This document shows, in pieces, positions 17,591 through 26,798 of a stretch of 64,000 nucleotides of DNA. The position numbers and the translations under genes are program-made. Origin of the DNA: DAOUBF01 sp034432795 (lineage in GTDB: Bacteria > Chloroflexota > Anaerolineae > DSLN01); the NCBI GenBank assembly GCA_034432795.1, contig DAOUBF010000044.1, positions 1 to 64,000 on the forward strand. Reading direction: 5' to 3'. Below the pieces are notes generated by a model. That model made no database searches. It was not told the origin of the DNA and saw only the letters and a list, made by a program, of their open reading frames with translations. The stretch's first letter is position 1. Every line of letters starts with the position of its first letter.

Positions 17591-18214
17591 ATGCATGAAG
17601 TGAACATTCCCATCAGCGATGAGACCATCCGCAGCCTGAAGGTGGGCGACCCTGTCCTGCTCTCCGGCGTCATGGTGACCGGGCGCGATGCTGTTCACAA
17701 ATGGCTGGTAGAGACGTTCATCCGGCAGACCCGCCCGCCCCAGGGGGACGACCTGGAGGTGCTGGAGGCCATCCGCCCCCTGCTAAACGGCGGCGTGATC
17801 TACCACTGCGGCCCGGTCGTCGCCGGCCTGGACACGAAGGACTACCGCTTTGTGGCCGCCGGCCCCACCACCAGCAGCCGCGAAGAACCCTATCAGGCCG
17901 ATGTCATGCGCTTCTTCAACCTTAAAGGCGTGGTCGGCAAGGGCGGGATGGGGCCAAAGACCCTGGAAGCCTGCCAGCAGGTGCCCGGCGTGTACTTCCA
18001 TGCCGTTGGCGGCGCCGCCACGCTGATCGCCCAGTCCGTGCAGCGTGTCCTCGGTGTGTATAAGCTGGACTTCGGCGTGCCCGAAGCCATATGGGTGATT
18101 GAGGTCAAGGACTTCCCGGTGGTGGTCACGATGGACGCGCACGGGAACAGCCTGCATGCCCAGGTGGAGCGCCAATCTAAGGAGGCCCTGGACAGGCTGC
18201 TGGCTGCCTCCTAG
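17591..18214 (+). CDS. Fumarate hydratase class I, beta subunit
   Basis: The 207-residue beta subunit (C-terminal domain of single-chain class I fumarases). Conserved pieces are VGDPVLLSGVMVTGRDAVHK, IYHCGPVV and AAGPTTSSREEPYQADVM, with GKGGMG and GGAATLIAQS after them. The ATG at 17591 comes 11 bases after the alpha subunit stop and is preceded by GGGGAAAAG. With the alpha subunit it completes the enzyme. The run of five genes on this strand ends here. Confidence 0.92.
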   Translation: MHEVNIPISDETIRSLKVGDPVLLSGVMVTGRDAVHKWLVETFIRQTRPPQGDDLEVLEAIRPLLNGGVIYHCGPVVAGLDTKDYRFVAAGPTTSSREEPYQADVMRFFNLKGVVGKGGMGPKTLEACQQVPGVYFHAVGGAATLIAQSVQRVLGVYKLDFGVPEAIWVIEVKDFPVVVTMDAHGNSLHAQVERQSKEALDRLLAAS

Positions 18215-18272
18215 CAGGAACAGAGGCCAGCACCGTTCCAACAGTCAGGTCATTGTCCCACAGGTCTGTAAT

Positions 18273-19937
18273 CTAAATCCTTGCCCGGTCTCGTTCCAAC
18301 ATGGGCATCTTAATCCCATGCCGCTGGGCCGCCGCAATCGCCTCCGGGTAGCCCGCATCGGCATGGCGCACGATCCCCAGGCCGGGGTCGGTGGTCAGTA
18401 CGCGTTCCAGCCGCCGCGCCGCTTCCGGCGTGCCGTCGGCGACGATCACCTGCCCGGCGTGCAGGCTGTAGCCAATGCCCACCCCGCCGCCGTGATGGAA
18501 GGCCACCCAGGTCGCGCCGCCCACCGCATTCAACAGCGCGTTCAGAATGGGCCAGTCGGCGATGGCGTCCGAGCCGTCGCGCATCCCCTCGGTCTCGCGG
18601 TTCGGGCTGGCGACCGAGCCGGCGTCCAGGTGATCACGGCCAATAACGATGGGCGCGCTGACCTCGCCCCGCGCCACCAAGTCGTTGAAGATCAGCCCGG
18701 CCTTGGCCCGTTCACCGTAGCCCAGCCAGCAGATGCGCGCCGGTAGCCCCTGGAACTTGACCTTCTTCTGCGCCATGCGGATCCAACGCCGCAGGTGCTC
18801 GTCCTCCGGGAAGGCCTCCAGGATGGCCTCGTCCGTCCGGTACAGGTCCTGCGGATCGCCGGAGAGGACCACCCAGCGGAAAGGCCCCTTGCCCTGGCAG
18901 AAGAGCGGGCGGATATAGGCCTGGACAAAGCCGGGGAAGTTGAAGGCGTTCTTGACGCCGGCGTCGTAGGCCCGCTGGCGGATGTTGTTGCCGTAATCAA
19001 ACACAACCGCGCCCCGCGCCTGGAAGTCCAGCATGGCCTGCACCTGGCGGGCCATAGAAGCCACTGCCCGGCGCGCGTACTCATCGGGGGCCTCAACGCG
19101 CAGGCGCTCGGCCTCGGCCAGCGTCATCCCGTGCGGCACATAGCTCAGTGGGTCGTGCGCGGGCGTCTGGTCGGTGACGACATCGGGAGTGACGCCGCGC
19201 ATGACCAGTTCCGGATAGACATCGGCGGCGTTGGCGATCAGCCCGACCGAGAGCGGCTCCCCCCTGGCGAGCGCGCCCTCCACCAGCGTCATGGCCTCCT
19301 CCAGCGTATCCACCACCGTATCAATATAGCCGGTGTCCAGCCGCCGCCGGGCGCGGGCCGGGTCCACCTCCACAATCAGGCCGACGCCCTCGTTCATGGT
19401 GATCGCCAGGGGCTGCGCGCCGCCCATGCCGCCCAGGCCGGCGGTCAGCACAAAGCGCCCTTTGAGCGAGCCGTTGAAGTGCCGCGCCGCGACCGCGCCC
19501 AGAGTCTCATACGTGCCTTGCAGGATGCCCTGGGTGCCGATGTAAATCCACGAGCCGGCGGTCATCTGGCCATACATCGTCAGCCCCTTGGCGTCCAGTT
19601 CGTCAAACACTTCCTGCGTCGCCCAGGCGGGGACCAGGTTGGCGTTGGCAATAAGCACGCGGGGGGCGTCCGGGTGCGTCTTGAACACGGCGACGGGCTT
19701 GCCCGATTGGACCAGCAGCGTCTCGTCGTTCTCCAGTTCGCGCAGCGCCTTGACGAGGGCCTCAAAGGCCTCCCAGTTGCGCGCCGCCTTGCCCCGCCCG
19801 CCATACACGATCAGGTCGTCGGGCTTCTCGGCGACGTCGGGGTCCAGGTTGTTCATCAACATGCGCAGGGCGGCCTCTTGCAGCCAGCCCTTGCACGAAA
19901 TCTCCCTCCCACGTGGGGCACGAATCACTCGCTCCAT
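18273..19937 (-). CDS. hutU: Urocanate hydratase
   Basis: A 554-residue urocanase, the second enzyme of histidine degradation, converting urocanate to imidazolonepropionate with a tightly bound NAD+. Family signatures include the start KGWLQEAALRMLMNNLDP, YGGRGKAARNW, GLGGMGGAQPLA and the strongly conserved active-site segment GLPARICWLGYGER near residue 405. GGAGGTCCAT precedes the ATG. No hutH, hutI or hutG is adjacent, so the pathway genes are dispersed or absent. A partial copy of a CACAAAGAG-type interspersed repeat lies just upstream. Confidence 0.97.
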   Translation of the reverse strand: MERVIRAPRGREISCKGWLQEAALRMLMNNLDPDVAEKPDDLIVYGGRGKAARNWEAFEALVKALRELENDETLLVQSGKPVAVFKTHPDAPRVLIANANLVPAWATQEVFDELDAKGLTMYGQMTAGSWIYIGTQGILQGTYETLGAVAARHFNGSLKGRFVLTAGLGGMGGAQPLAITMNEGVGLIVEVDPARARRRLDTGYIDTVVDTLEEAMTLVEGALARGEPLSVGLIANAADVYPELVMRGVTPDVVTDQTPAHDPLSYVPHGMTLAEAERLRVEAPDEYARRAVASMARQVQAMLDFQARGAVVFDYGNNIRQRAYDAGVKNAFNFPGFVQAYIRPLFCQGKGPFRWVVLSGDPQDLYRTDEAILEAFPEDEHLRRWIRMAQKKVKFQGLPARICWLGYGERAKAGLIFNDLVARGEVSAPIVIGRDHLDAGSVASPNRETEGMRDGSDAIADWPILNALLNAVGGATWVAFHHGGGVGIGYSLHAGQVIVADGTPEAARRLERVLTTDPGLGIVRHADAGYPEAIAAAQRHGIKMPMLERDRARI

Positions 19938-20071
19938 ATGGACCTCCGTGATTGAACCACAAAGAGCACAAAGAGCGCCAAATATCCAGAATGATTATAA
20001 CGGATAAGGGGATCAGGGGCTACTGGATAAAACAAAGCGCCCCCGGCAGGTGCTCTCGCCCAGGTCGGCCC

Positions 20072-20917
20072 TCAGCCTTTCAGCGCGCCGGCCAGGATGC
20101 CCCGGATGAAGTAGCGGCCCAGGAACAGGAACAGCAGCAAGGGCAAGGCCACAGTAACCAGCGCGGCGGCCATCTGCAGGTCGTAGTACACCAGCGTCGT
20201 CCCTTTCGTCCCCGCCATGACCACCTGCACCGTCTGCGTCTGGGGATTGGATAGTGTCAGCGCCAGGAAGAACTCGTTCCACACCTGCGTGAAGATGATG
20301 ATCGCCACCGACACGTAAGCGGGCATGGAGATAGGGGTCACAATGCGGAAAAATGTCTGAATCCGGGACGCCCCGTCAATCGCCGCCGACTCCTCCAGTT
20401 CTCGCGGCACAGAGAGGAAGAACGTGCCCATCAACACCGTGGCATAGGGCAGGTTGAGCACCAGATAGCTCACAATGAACCCCAGGTGGTTCTGGCTCAG
20501 CCCCGTTCGCGCCATGAGCACGAACAGCGGGATGATCACCGCCTGATAAGGCATGTACAGGGCGATGCCTACCAGAACGAACAGCACCCGTGTGAAGCGC
20601 GATTTGGAGCGGCTCAGGTAATAGCCCGCCAGCCCACCGAAAAACGCCGCCAGCGCCGTTACCGTGACAGAGATGATCAGCGAGTTCACCAACGCCGGCC
20701 CCATCGGCGTGCGCAGGCGGTCGCTGCCCACCAGCACTTCCACGAAGTTCTTGAACTGGGGATTGGTGGTAATAGAGAGATAGTTGCGCTGGTTGATCTC
20801 TTGGGGTGTCTTCAGCGCCGTCGTCACCATGACGTAAATCGGCAATAGATAGGCAAACGACAGGGCTATCAGCACCAGAAAGACAATGATCTTCAGGCTA
20901 AGGCTCTTACTTCTCAT
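20072..20917 (-). CDS. Carbohydrate ABC transporter permease, MalG-like
   Basis: A 281-residue inner-membrane permease of the CUT1 sugar importer family with six membrane segments. The EAA loop that docks the ATPase is visible as EESAAIDGASRIQTFFRIVTPISMPA near residue 190. The end FLGRYFIRGILAGALKG is typical of MalG/LacG types. It overlaps the upstream permease by four bases (ATGA). It works with the permease at 20914-21852 and the binding protein at 21947-23326. No ATPase gene is in the cluster, so a shared MsmX-type ATPase encoded elsewhere is expected. Confidence 0.93.
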   Translation of the reverse strand: MRSKSLSLKIIVFLVLIALSFAYLLPIYVMVTTALKTPQEINQRNYLSITTNPQFKNFVEVLVGSDRLRTPMGPALVNSLIISVTVTALAAFFGGLAGYYLSRSKSRFTRVLFVLVGIALYMPYQAVIIPLFVLMARTGLSQNHLGFIVSYLVLNLPYATVLMGTFFLSVPRELEESAAIDGASRIQTFFRIVTPISMPAYVSVAIIIFTQVWNEFFLALTLSNPQTQTVQVVMAGTKGTTLVYYDLQMAAALVTVALPLLLFLFLGRYFIRGILAGALKG

Positions 20918-21852
20918 TCAAACCACCTTCTGAGAGCATACACCGTGTAGGGGATCACCAGAATGAACGCCAGCAGGAAGATGATTACGCCGATGCCAGC
21001 GCCTGCCGAGACCAGATGTTGCTGGAAATACGTGATCCACATGTTCATGGAGAGCACATCGGTCGTAATCCCCGGCCCGCCAAAGGTGACGATATACACG
21101 ATGTCAAACACCTTCAATGTGGAGATCAACAATAGCGACACCAACACCAGCAATCCGGCGCGAATGTTGGGGAGGATCACCGACACCAGGATGCGCAGCT
21201 TGGAGGCCCCATCCACCGTGGCCGCCTCAATCATTTCCTGCAACTCCGACGTCCTGAACGAGGACTGCACGATGATCACCGCAAACCCCAGGTATTGCCA
21301 GATGAAGATTAGGATAAGCCAGTAGGTGGCGGTGCGAATGTCGGTTGTATATCTTAATTGGGAATCAATCCCGATAGCGCGCAATAGGGTATTGAAAACC
21401 CCCTTATCCGGTTCATACATCCACGACCAGACCGTGCCGGTGACGATGAACGACATGGCCACCGGATAGAGGATCAACGTGCGCACATAGGATTCAACCC
21501 CACGGAAAGGGGCCAGTTCAAGCAGGTAGGCCAGGAGAATGGCGATCACCACGGTCGGTACCACGCCCAGGATCAGCCATCTCAGGTTGTTCTGCACATC
21601 CACCCAAAAGCGCGGTTGAGCCACCAGGAACTTATACCACTTCAGACCGGCGAATTGATAGTTAGGTGCTACGGTCCTCCAATCGGCAAGAGAGACATAG
21701 AAGGTCCACAGCAGCGTGCCGTACAAGACGATAACAACCACCAGGATAGGGAGCAAGAACACCACAAATTCGGCCAGGGTCAGGCCGCCCCGGCCCCGTC
21801 TCCTGGGCAACGCTTTCGCCGCTTTATCTATCTCTACAGTGATCGGCGCCAT
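20914..21852 (-). CDS. Carbohydrate ABC transporter permease, MalF-like
   Basis: The partner permease of about 312 residues with six membrane segments and the EAA loop EAATVDGASKLRILVSVILPNIRAG near residue 220. I set the start at the ATG at 21852 because AGGAG lies 5 bases upstream; a TTG 15 bases earlier is weaker. It follows the solute-binding protein gene, from which it is separated by a strong stem-loop (21903-21936). The predicted substrate is a mono- or oligosaccharide, not resolved by sequence. Confidence 0.92.
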   Translation of the reverse strand: MAPITVEIDKAAKALPRRRGRGGLTLAEFVVFLLPILVVVIVLYGTLLWTFYVSLADWRTVAPNYQFAGLKWYKFLVAQPRFWVDVQNNLRWLILGVVPTVVIAILLAYLLELAPFRGVESYVRTLILYPVAMSFIVTGTVWSWMYEPDKGVFNTLLRAIGIDSQLRYTTDIRTATYWLILIFIWQYLGFAVIIVQSSFRTSELQEMIEAATVDGASKLRILVSVILPNIRAGLLVLVSLLLISTLKVFDIVYIVTFGGPGITTDVLSMNMWITYFQQHLVSAGAGIGVIIFLLAFILVIPYTVYALRRWFE

Positions 21853-21902
21853 ACCACTCCTCTCCAAGACCTGGCGGCTGTCATGGTGGGGACGAAGGGG
21901 GA

Positions 21903-21936
21903 GCTGGAGGGGCGCAAAGGCAAGCGCCCCTCCAGC
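21903..21936 (-). promoter_or_regulatory. Intercistronic stem-loop between binding protein and permease
   Basis: A perfect 13-bp stem, GCTGGAGGGGCGC / GCGCCCCTCCAGC, with an 8-base loop. No T-run follows. In ABC importer operons such stems partly stop transcription or protect the upstream message, so that the binding protein is made in excess. Confidence 0.75.
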
Positions 21937-21946
21937 CTGCCAGCCT

Positions 21947-23326
21947 TTACGGCCATTGATACCAGGCGGATGCCGCCTTGACGTCGTAGGTGGTCATCAT
22001 ATTCGCCACCGCCTTGATGGTATCGTCAAGGCTGGCTGAACCCGCCAGGTAGGAGGCGATGATGTCCCAGTACACCGGCTGGGCGGTCGCCGGCAGGATA
22101 CTGCCATGCTGGTCCAGGATCAGCTTGCCAGGGTTCTGGCTCACGTAGGTCTGCAACTCCTGGCGGATCGGATCCGGGAACTCCTTAGGGTCAATATCCG
22201 TGCGAGCGAACAGACCGCCCTGGGTGACGTCCGTGGGGATCTGCAACTCCGGCGAGGCCACAACCTCCAGCCACTTCATCGTGGCATCGGGGTTCGGCGC
22301 GCCCACCGTGATGCCGTAGGTGTCCGGGTGGAACAGCAGGATGCGCTCCGGCTTCTGCGGGAAGGTCACCGCGCCAAAGTCCACGCCCGGCTGCCAGTTG
22401 CTCCCCTTGACGAAGGCGCCGATGGCCCACGTGCCCATCAGGACCATGGCCGCCTGCCCGGAGCCGACCAGGCCGACGGACTGGTCCCAGGTCAGGCCGG
22501 CGTGATCGGCGTTAATGTAGGGCCGCAGCTTGGCAAAGTCCTCCAGGGCCTTGCGATAGGTCGCATCGGTCGTCACATCAACCTCGCCCTTGTACAGCTT
22601 CACGTAGTATTCGGGGCCGCCGTACTCCAGCAGGATGCTGTCAAACACGAAGGCATCGCCCCACTTCTCCTTGGAGCCGAGCGCCAGGCAGGTCATGTCG
22701 GGCTTGGAGGTCTTGATCTTATCGCAGGCCGCCAGCAACTCGGCGAAGGTCGTCGGGGGCTGAATGCCCAGCTCGTTGAACAGCTTCAGGTTGTAATACA
22801 GGATGTTCTGAATGTGCATGTTCAACGGCACGACATAGGGATGCCCGTTGACCGTGACGGCCTTGAGCAGCGGGCCGGGGATCACCTTGTCGTAGCCCAG
22901 CCGCTGATAGAAATCATCCAGCGGCTGCAGCACATTGCTGTCCACGTAGTTCTTCAACTCGGCCCCGCCCAGGGTCTGGAAGGTGTCCGGTGGGATACCG
23001 GCAGTAATGCGGGCCTGCAGCACCACGCGGTGGCTCACGCCGCCGCCGCCGGGGACCGGGTTCTCCACGATCTCAATATCGGGATACTTGTCCTTGAAGG
23101 CCTTAAACATGGCATCGGCGGCCTCGCGCTCACCCGGCGCCGTCCACCAGTGGAAGATCAGCAGTTGCTGCTTCTTCGGCTCCGGCGTCGCCGTGACCAC
23201 AACCTGCTGCGGCGGCGCGGTCTGGACGATCACCTGGGGTGTTGGCGCCGGACCGCCACAGGCCGTAAGCACCAGGCTGAGGATCACGAACGCCTGGAGC
23301 AAGACCAGGGCTGTTCTCTTTCTCAT
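21947..23326 (-). CDS. Sugar ABC transporter substrate-binding lipoprotein
   Basis: A 459-residue extracellular binding protein of the MalE-like family. The signal peptide ends in a lipobox (LVLTACGG, Cys near residue 23), followed by a Pro/Thr/Gln-rich tether to about residue 50. The mature domain shows the family pattern HWWTAPGEREAADAMFKAFKDKYPDIEI and later GQAAMVLMGTWAIGAF. Overall it resembles the glucose/mannose-binding proteins of Thermus, so a hexose substrate is a fair guess. GGAGGAGAT precedes the ATG. It heads the operon of the two permeases. Confidence 0.92.
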   Translation of the reverse strand: MRKRTALVLLQAFVILSLVLTACGGPAPTPQVIVQTAPPQQVVVTATPEPKKQQLLIFHWWTAPGEREAADAMFKAFKDKYPDIEIVENPVPGGGGVSHRVVLQARITAGIPPDTFQTLGGAELKNYVDSNVLQPLDDFYQRLGYDKVIPGPLLKAVTVNGHPYVVPLNMHIQNILYYNLKLFNELGIQPPTTFAELLAACDKIKTSKPDMTCLALGSKEKWGDAFVFDSILLEYGGPEYYVKLYKGEVDVTTDATYRKALEDFAKLRPYINADHAGLTWDQSVGLVGSGQAAMVLMGTWAIGAFVKGSNWQPGVDFGAVTFPQKPERILLFHPDTYGITVGAPNPDATMKWLEVVASPELQIPTDVTQGGLFARTDIDPKEFPDPIRQELQTYVSQNPGKLILDQHGSILPATAQPVYWDIIASYLAGSASLDDTIKAVANMMTTYDVKAASAWYQWP

Positions 23327-23507
23327 GGCTTATCTCCTCCGAGGGATAGGTTTTGGAAAAACGGTAATTGGAACCCAGCAGCAGGCGTCTGTCCTCTTCT
23401 CCTCAATAGCGCTCCCCCCTTTCTAAGGGTCGTGACGGTGACATCCATCGGACAGCCCCCAGATCATATTACGAGAGGCCCATCCGCGCAAGTTCAGTAT
23501 GCCGGCG

Positions 23508-23617
23508 ATCCCCCCCAAGGGGGGAGGGGGTGAGTTTCCTCCCCCTGGATGGGGGGAGGGGCAGGGAGGGGGTGACTCTGCTCCCATCCCAATCCTCCCC
23601 CACAGAGGGTGGAGGGA
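23508..23617. repeat. GC-rich palindromic interspersed repeats (copy 6, compound)
   Basis: Three consecutive palindromes of the CCCTCCCCC/GGGGGAGGG family lie in the 390-base divergent gap between the sugar-binding protein and the receiver gene. The rest of that gap holds only the receiver promoter. Confidence 0.75.
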
Positions 23618-23660
23618 CACAGGCGGAGTGACCTGACTCCTGGAGTTCCTAGTTCAACGC

Positions 23661-23688
23661 TTGCGTTATTGGCCGACCTCAGTATAAT
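23661..23688 (+). promoter_or_regulatory. Sigma70-type promoter for the receiver gene
   Basis: TTGCGT (23661-23666), 16-base spacer, TATAAT (23683-23688). The -10 box overlaps an in-frame ATG at 23687, so that ATG cannot be in the transcript and the start codon must lie further on. Confidence 0.7.
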
Positions 23689-23716
23689 GGCAGCGCAAAA
23701 GAGGCGAGACCGCACC

Positions 23717-24106
23717 GTGACCGCCCCGAAACTGGCCCGTATCTTGATCGTTGAAGACGATCCTGAGACCGCGTCTGTCTTCCGCCAGATGCTGGAATTG
23801 CACGGCTATCAGGTGGATGTGGCGCATGGGTCGGGCCAGGCCATGCTCAAACTCAGCCGCAGTCTCCCTGACCTGGTGCTCTTGGATGTGATGATGCCCG
23901 ACGTCAGCGGCCTGGAGGTCTGCCGCTACCTGCGCCGCGACCCCCAGACCGCACACCTGCCGGTGATCATCGTCTCGGCCAAGGCCCAGAATGAGGACAT
24001 CGCCGAAGGATTGGAGGCCGGTGCGACCGCCTATCTGACCAAGCCCATCCCGATGGAGCAACTCATCCGGCACATTGAGGCTGCACTTTCTGGCTCCGGC
24101 CGGTAA
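23717..24106 (+). CDS. Single-domain response regulator (receiver only)
   Basis: A stand-alone CheY-like receiver of about 129 residues. It shows the acidic pair in ILIVEDDPE, phospho-acceptor Asp in LVLLDVMMPDVSG, Ser in VIIVSAKA and Lys in YLTKPIP. There is no output domain. I chose the GTG at 23717 because a good -10 box overlaps the more obvious ATG at 23687; the transcript would then have a very short leader. The next gene starts 7 bases after its stop, so the receiver may be linked to control of the O-antigen-polymerase-like protein. Confidence 0.85.
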   Translation: MTAPKLARILIVEDDPETASVFRQMLELHGYQVDVAHGSGQAMLKLSRSLPDLVLLDVMMPDVSGLEVCRYLRRDPQTAHLPVIIVSAKAQNEDIAEGLEAGATAYLTKPIPMEQLIRHIEAALSGSGR

Positions 24107-24112
24107 CGACCC

Positions 24113-26776
24113 ATGACATCCGTCACAGCCACAGGCGACCCGATCCCTCAGGCCGCCACCCGTCCCCCACAGCGCTTCGCCGGTAGCGCTGTATGGATAG
24201 CCGACCACGAAGTGCTCTTATTGGCATTGCTGGCGCCGCTTTTGCTCTTCCCTACGGCTGCGCCGCCCCTGACCGCGCTGGCCCTGGCCGGCGTCCCGCT
24301 GCTATGGCTGGCGCGCTGGCGGGCGCGCGGCCGCTTAACCGTGCCCACGCCCCTGGACTGGCCCATCGTCATCTTGCTGGCCCTGGTCGCGGTGGCCGTA
24401 CAACTCTCTATTGTGCCTGCGCTGGCGGCGGAGAAAGGCGCCGGCATGATCCTGGGAATCGCTACCTACTACGCCATCGTCAACAGCGTGCAACGCGAGC
24501 CTAGGCTGTGGTTTGCCGCTGGCCTCCTCGTCGCGGCGAGTGCGCTCCTGGCGCTCATCGGCCTGTTCGGCACAAGCTGGTGGATCGGCGGCAAGACTCT
24601 GCCGCTCCAGCCCATTTACGGGGCTATCCCACGCCTGATCACCTCCATCCCGCGCTCCAGAACTGGGGGCATCCACCCGAACCAGATCGGGGGAACGTTG
24701 GCGCTGCTGCTGCCGCCAACGCTGGGCGTCTGGCTGGCGCTGCGGCGTAGCCCGCGCTTGCAGCGTCTGTTGGGTGTGCCGCCAACGCTGATCCTTATAG
24801 TGGCCGTTTTCATCGCCCTCATGATCCTGCTGATCCAATCGCGGGGCACCTGGCTGGGTATCCTCGGCGTGTTCGTCGCGGGCGTAGTCATGCGCCGGCG
24901 CTGGCTCGCCTGGGCGACCCTGGCCCTGGCGCTGGTCGGCTGTGCTGTGCTGGCCGCCGAGGTCTTGCCCCGCCTGCAGCCCGACGCCCGGCTCAGTTCC
25001 TCCGAAACCCTGCCCTCCGATCTCGCCCGCATCGTCATGGAGATGGACAACCTGACACGGCCGGATTGGGAGGGCTACTCACCTAACTGGCTGAACCGCC
25101 TGGAAATCTGGCGCAACGCGCTGCTGACCCTCTACGACTACCCCTTCACCGGTGTGGGCATGGCCGCGTGGCCCCAGGTCTCTGCGGCCAATTACATCTA
25201 TCAGGTCAGCGGCGCGCAGTTTGTCTTAAACGAAATGACCCATGCCCACAACCTGATCCTGGAGGCAGCGGTCAATTTCGGCGTCCTGGGGCTGATCGCC
25301 TTCCTGGCGCTCCTGCTGGGGTACTTTGTGAGCGTGGGCCGCAGCCTGCGCCGGCTCTCCGCCGAGCACCGCTGGCTGCTCCTGGGGCTGGCCGGGGGGA
25401 TTCTGGCGCACCTGTTGCACGGGCTGGTGGATGCCATCGCCTTCGGCGCCAAACCGGGCGTGTTGCTATGGGCCACCCTTGGGCTGAGTATGGCGGTTGT
25501 GCGTTGGGAGGCGGATAACGCACGACGAACGGCCTGCCCTGAGCAGCGCGAAGGGACGGACAACGCACAACAGACCACAAAGCCGGTAGCTTCTCCCCGC
25601 CCCCTGCTGGTTATAGCAGCAGCCATGTCCCTGTTGGGCGCGATCACCCTGTCCACAGGCTGGATCACCAGCGCCCGGCTGAACCGCGCTGCGCTCTCGC
25701 TGGACCATGCCCGCCTCACGCCGGAGCTATCCCCAGAAGAGAGAAACGCGCAAATAGAGCGGGTGCTGCCCGAACTCCAGCACCTGGCGTCCTCTCTGGA
25801 TGCGCCCGGCCTGCGCCCCGGTGCAGCGGCACGCCGCCTGGGCATGGCCTATTTCCTCCTCGGCCAGACAGAGCAGGCCCGGACAGCGTTTCGTGGCGAC
25901 CCGCAGGCAGCCGCCTATCTGTTCTCCCAGGGGATGATGCGCCTGGAAGAATCAGACCAGGCCCAGGCCCTCCTGGCCTTCTACCGCCTGGCCAGCGAGA
26001 TTGACCCCACCACAGACCTGATCTACTGCCGACTGCTGGGCGGGCTGAGTGGCGATGAGGTCGGGCGGGCTGTGTTTGTCAGCCCAGAGCCTGCCTCCCC
26101 ACCCAGCCCGGAGGTACTGGCCCGCTGCCATGAACTCTTGGGGCAGAAGTTCATTGAGCAAAACCAGTGGGATCAGGCGCTGACCGAGTTCCAGCGCGCT
26201 GTCCAACTGCTGCCGGATTCGGCGGCGTATCAATACCAACTCGGCTGGGTGATCTACCGCATGGGCGGCGACCTGGCGCAGGCTGCCCAGGCCCTGCAAC
26301 GTGCAGCGGAATTGGACCCTAAGGCCATGTGGCCCTACCTGGTCCTGAGCCAGATGCGCCGCGAGCAGGGGCTGCTAGAAGAGGCCATGGCCTGGGCCGA
26401 GGCTGCTGCCGGGCGCGCCCCTGACGATCCTTTGCCGCTCGTCTATCTATCCCAGGCGCTGATTGAGGCGGGTGAATATGCCCAGGCCGAAGCCGTGCTC
26501 AAGCAGGCCCTGGCGAAAGACTCAGACCTGGGCGCGGCCACCTTCTGGCTGGGCGTGGTCCAGTGGCATAACGGCGAGACCGACCAGGCCATTGCCAGCT
26601 ACGAACGCGCCGTGCAATTAGAACCGAACAATGTGACCTACTGGCTCACCTTAGGGGATGCTTACCAGGCCCTGGGCCGTCGCGCCCAGGCTATCGCCGC
26701 CTACGAAGCGGTGCTGCGCCTGGACAGGGGGAACGCCCACGCCCAGGAAAGGCTGGCTGCGCTGCGTGGCCAGTGA
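24113..26776 (+). CDS. O-antigen ligase/polymerase-like membrane protein with TPR domain
   Basis: An 887-residue fusion. Residues 1 to about 465 hold about ten membrane segments. They include a Wzy_C-type region (LIQSRGTWLGILGVFVAG, then the periplasmic loop with MTHAHNLILEAAVNFGVLGL) typical of O-antigen ligases and polymerases. Residues from about 590 to the end form TPR repeats (for example AYQYQLGWVIYRMGGDLAQA and TYWLTLGDAYQALGRRAQAIAAYEAVL). A low-complexity stretch near residues 475-495 (ARRTACPEQREGTDNAQQ) is encoded by a repeat-like insert kept in frame. It probably acts in surface polysaccharide or glycoprotein assembly. It follows the receiver gene by 6 bases. Confidence 0.85.
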   Translation: MTSVTATGDPIPQAATRPPQRFAGSAVWIADHEVLLLALLAPLLLFPTAAPPLTALALAGVPLLWLARWRARGRLTVPTPLDWPIVILLALVAVAVQLSIVPALAAEKGAGMILGIATYYAIVNSVQREPRLWFAAGLLVAASALLALIGLFGTSWWIGGKTLPLQPIYGAIPRLITSIPRSRTGGIHPNQIGGTLALLLPPTLGVWLALRRSPRLQRLLGVPPTLILIVAVFIALMILLIQSRGTWLGILGVFVAGVVMRRRWLAWATLALALVGCAVLAAEVLPRLQPDARLSSSETLPSDLARIVMEMDNLTRPDWEGYSPNWLNRLEIWRNALLTLYDYPFTGVGMAAWPQVSAANYIYQVSGAQFVLNEMTHAHNLILEAAVNFGVLGLIAFLALLLGYFVSVGRSLRRLSAEHRWLLLGLAGGILAHLLHGLVDAIAFGAKPGVLLWATLGLSMAVVRWEADNARRTACPEQREGTDNAQQTTKPVASPRPLLVIAAAMSLLGAITLSTGWITSARLNRAALSLDHARLTPELSPEERNAQIERVLPELQHLASSLDAPGLRPGAAARRLGMAYFLLGQTEQARTAFRGDPQAAAYLFSQGMMRLEESDQAQALLAFYRLASEIDPTTDLIYCRLLGGLSGDEVGRAVFVSPEPASPPSPEVLARCHELLGQKFIEQNQWDQALTEFQRAVQLLPDSAAYQYQLGWVIYRMGGDLAQAAQALQRAAELDPKAMWPYLVLSQMRREQGLLEEAMAWAEAAAGRAPDDPLPLVYLSQALIEAGEYAQAEAVLKQALAKDSDLGAATFWLGVVQWHNGETDQAIASYERAVQLEPNNVTYWLTLGDAYQALGRRAQAIAAYEAVLRLDRGNAHAQERLAALRGQ

Positions 26777-26798
26777 TGCCTGCCGGTGGGATTCTGGC

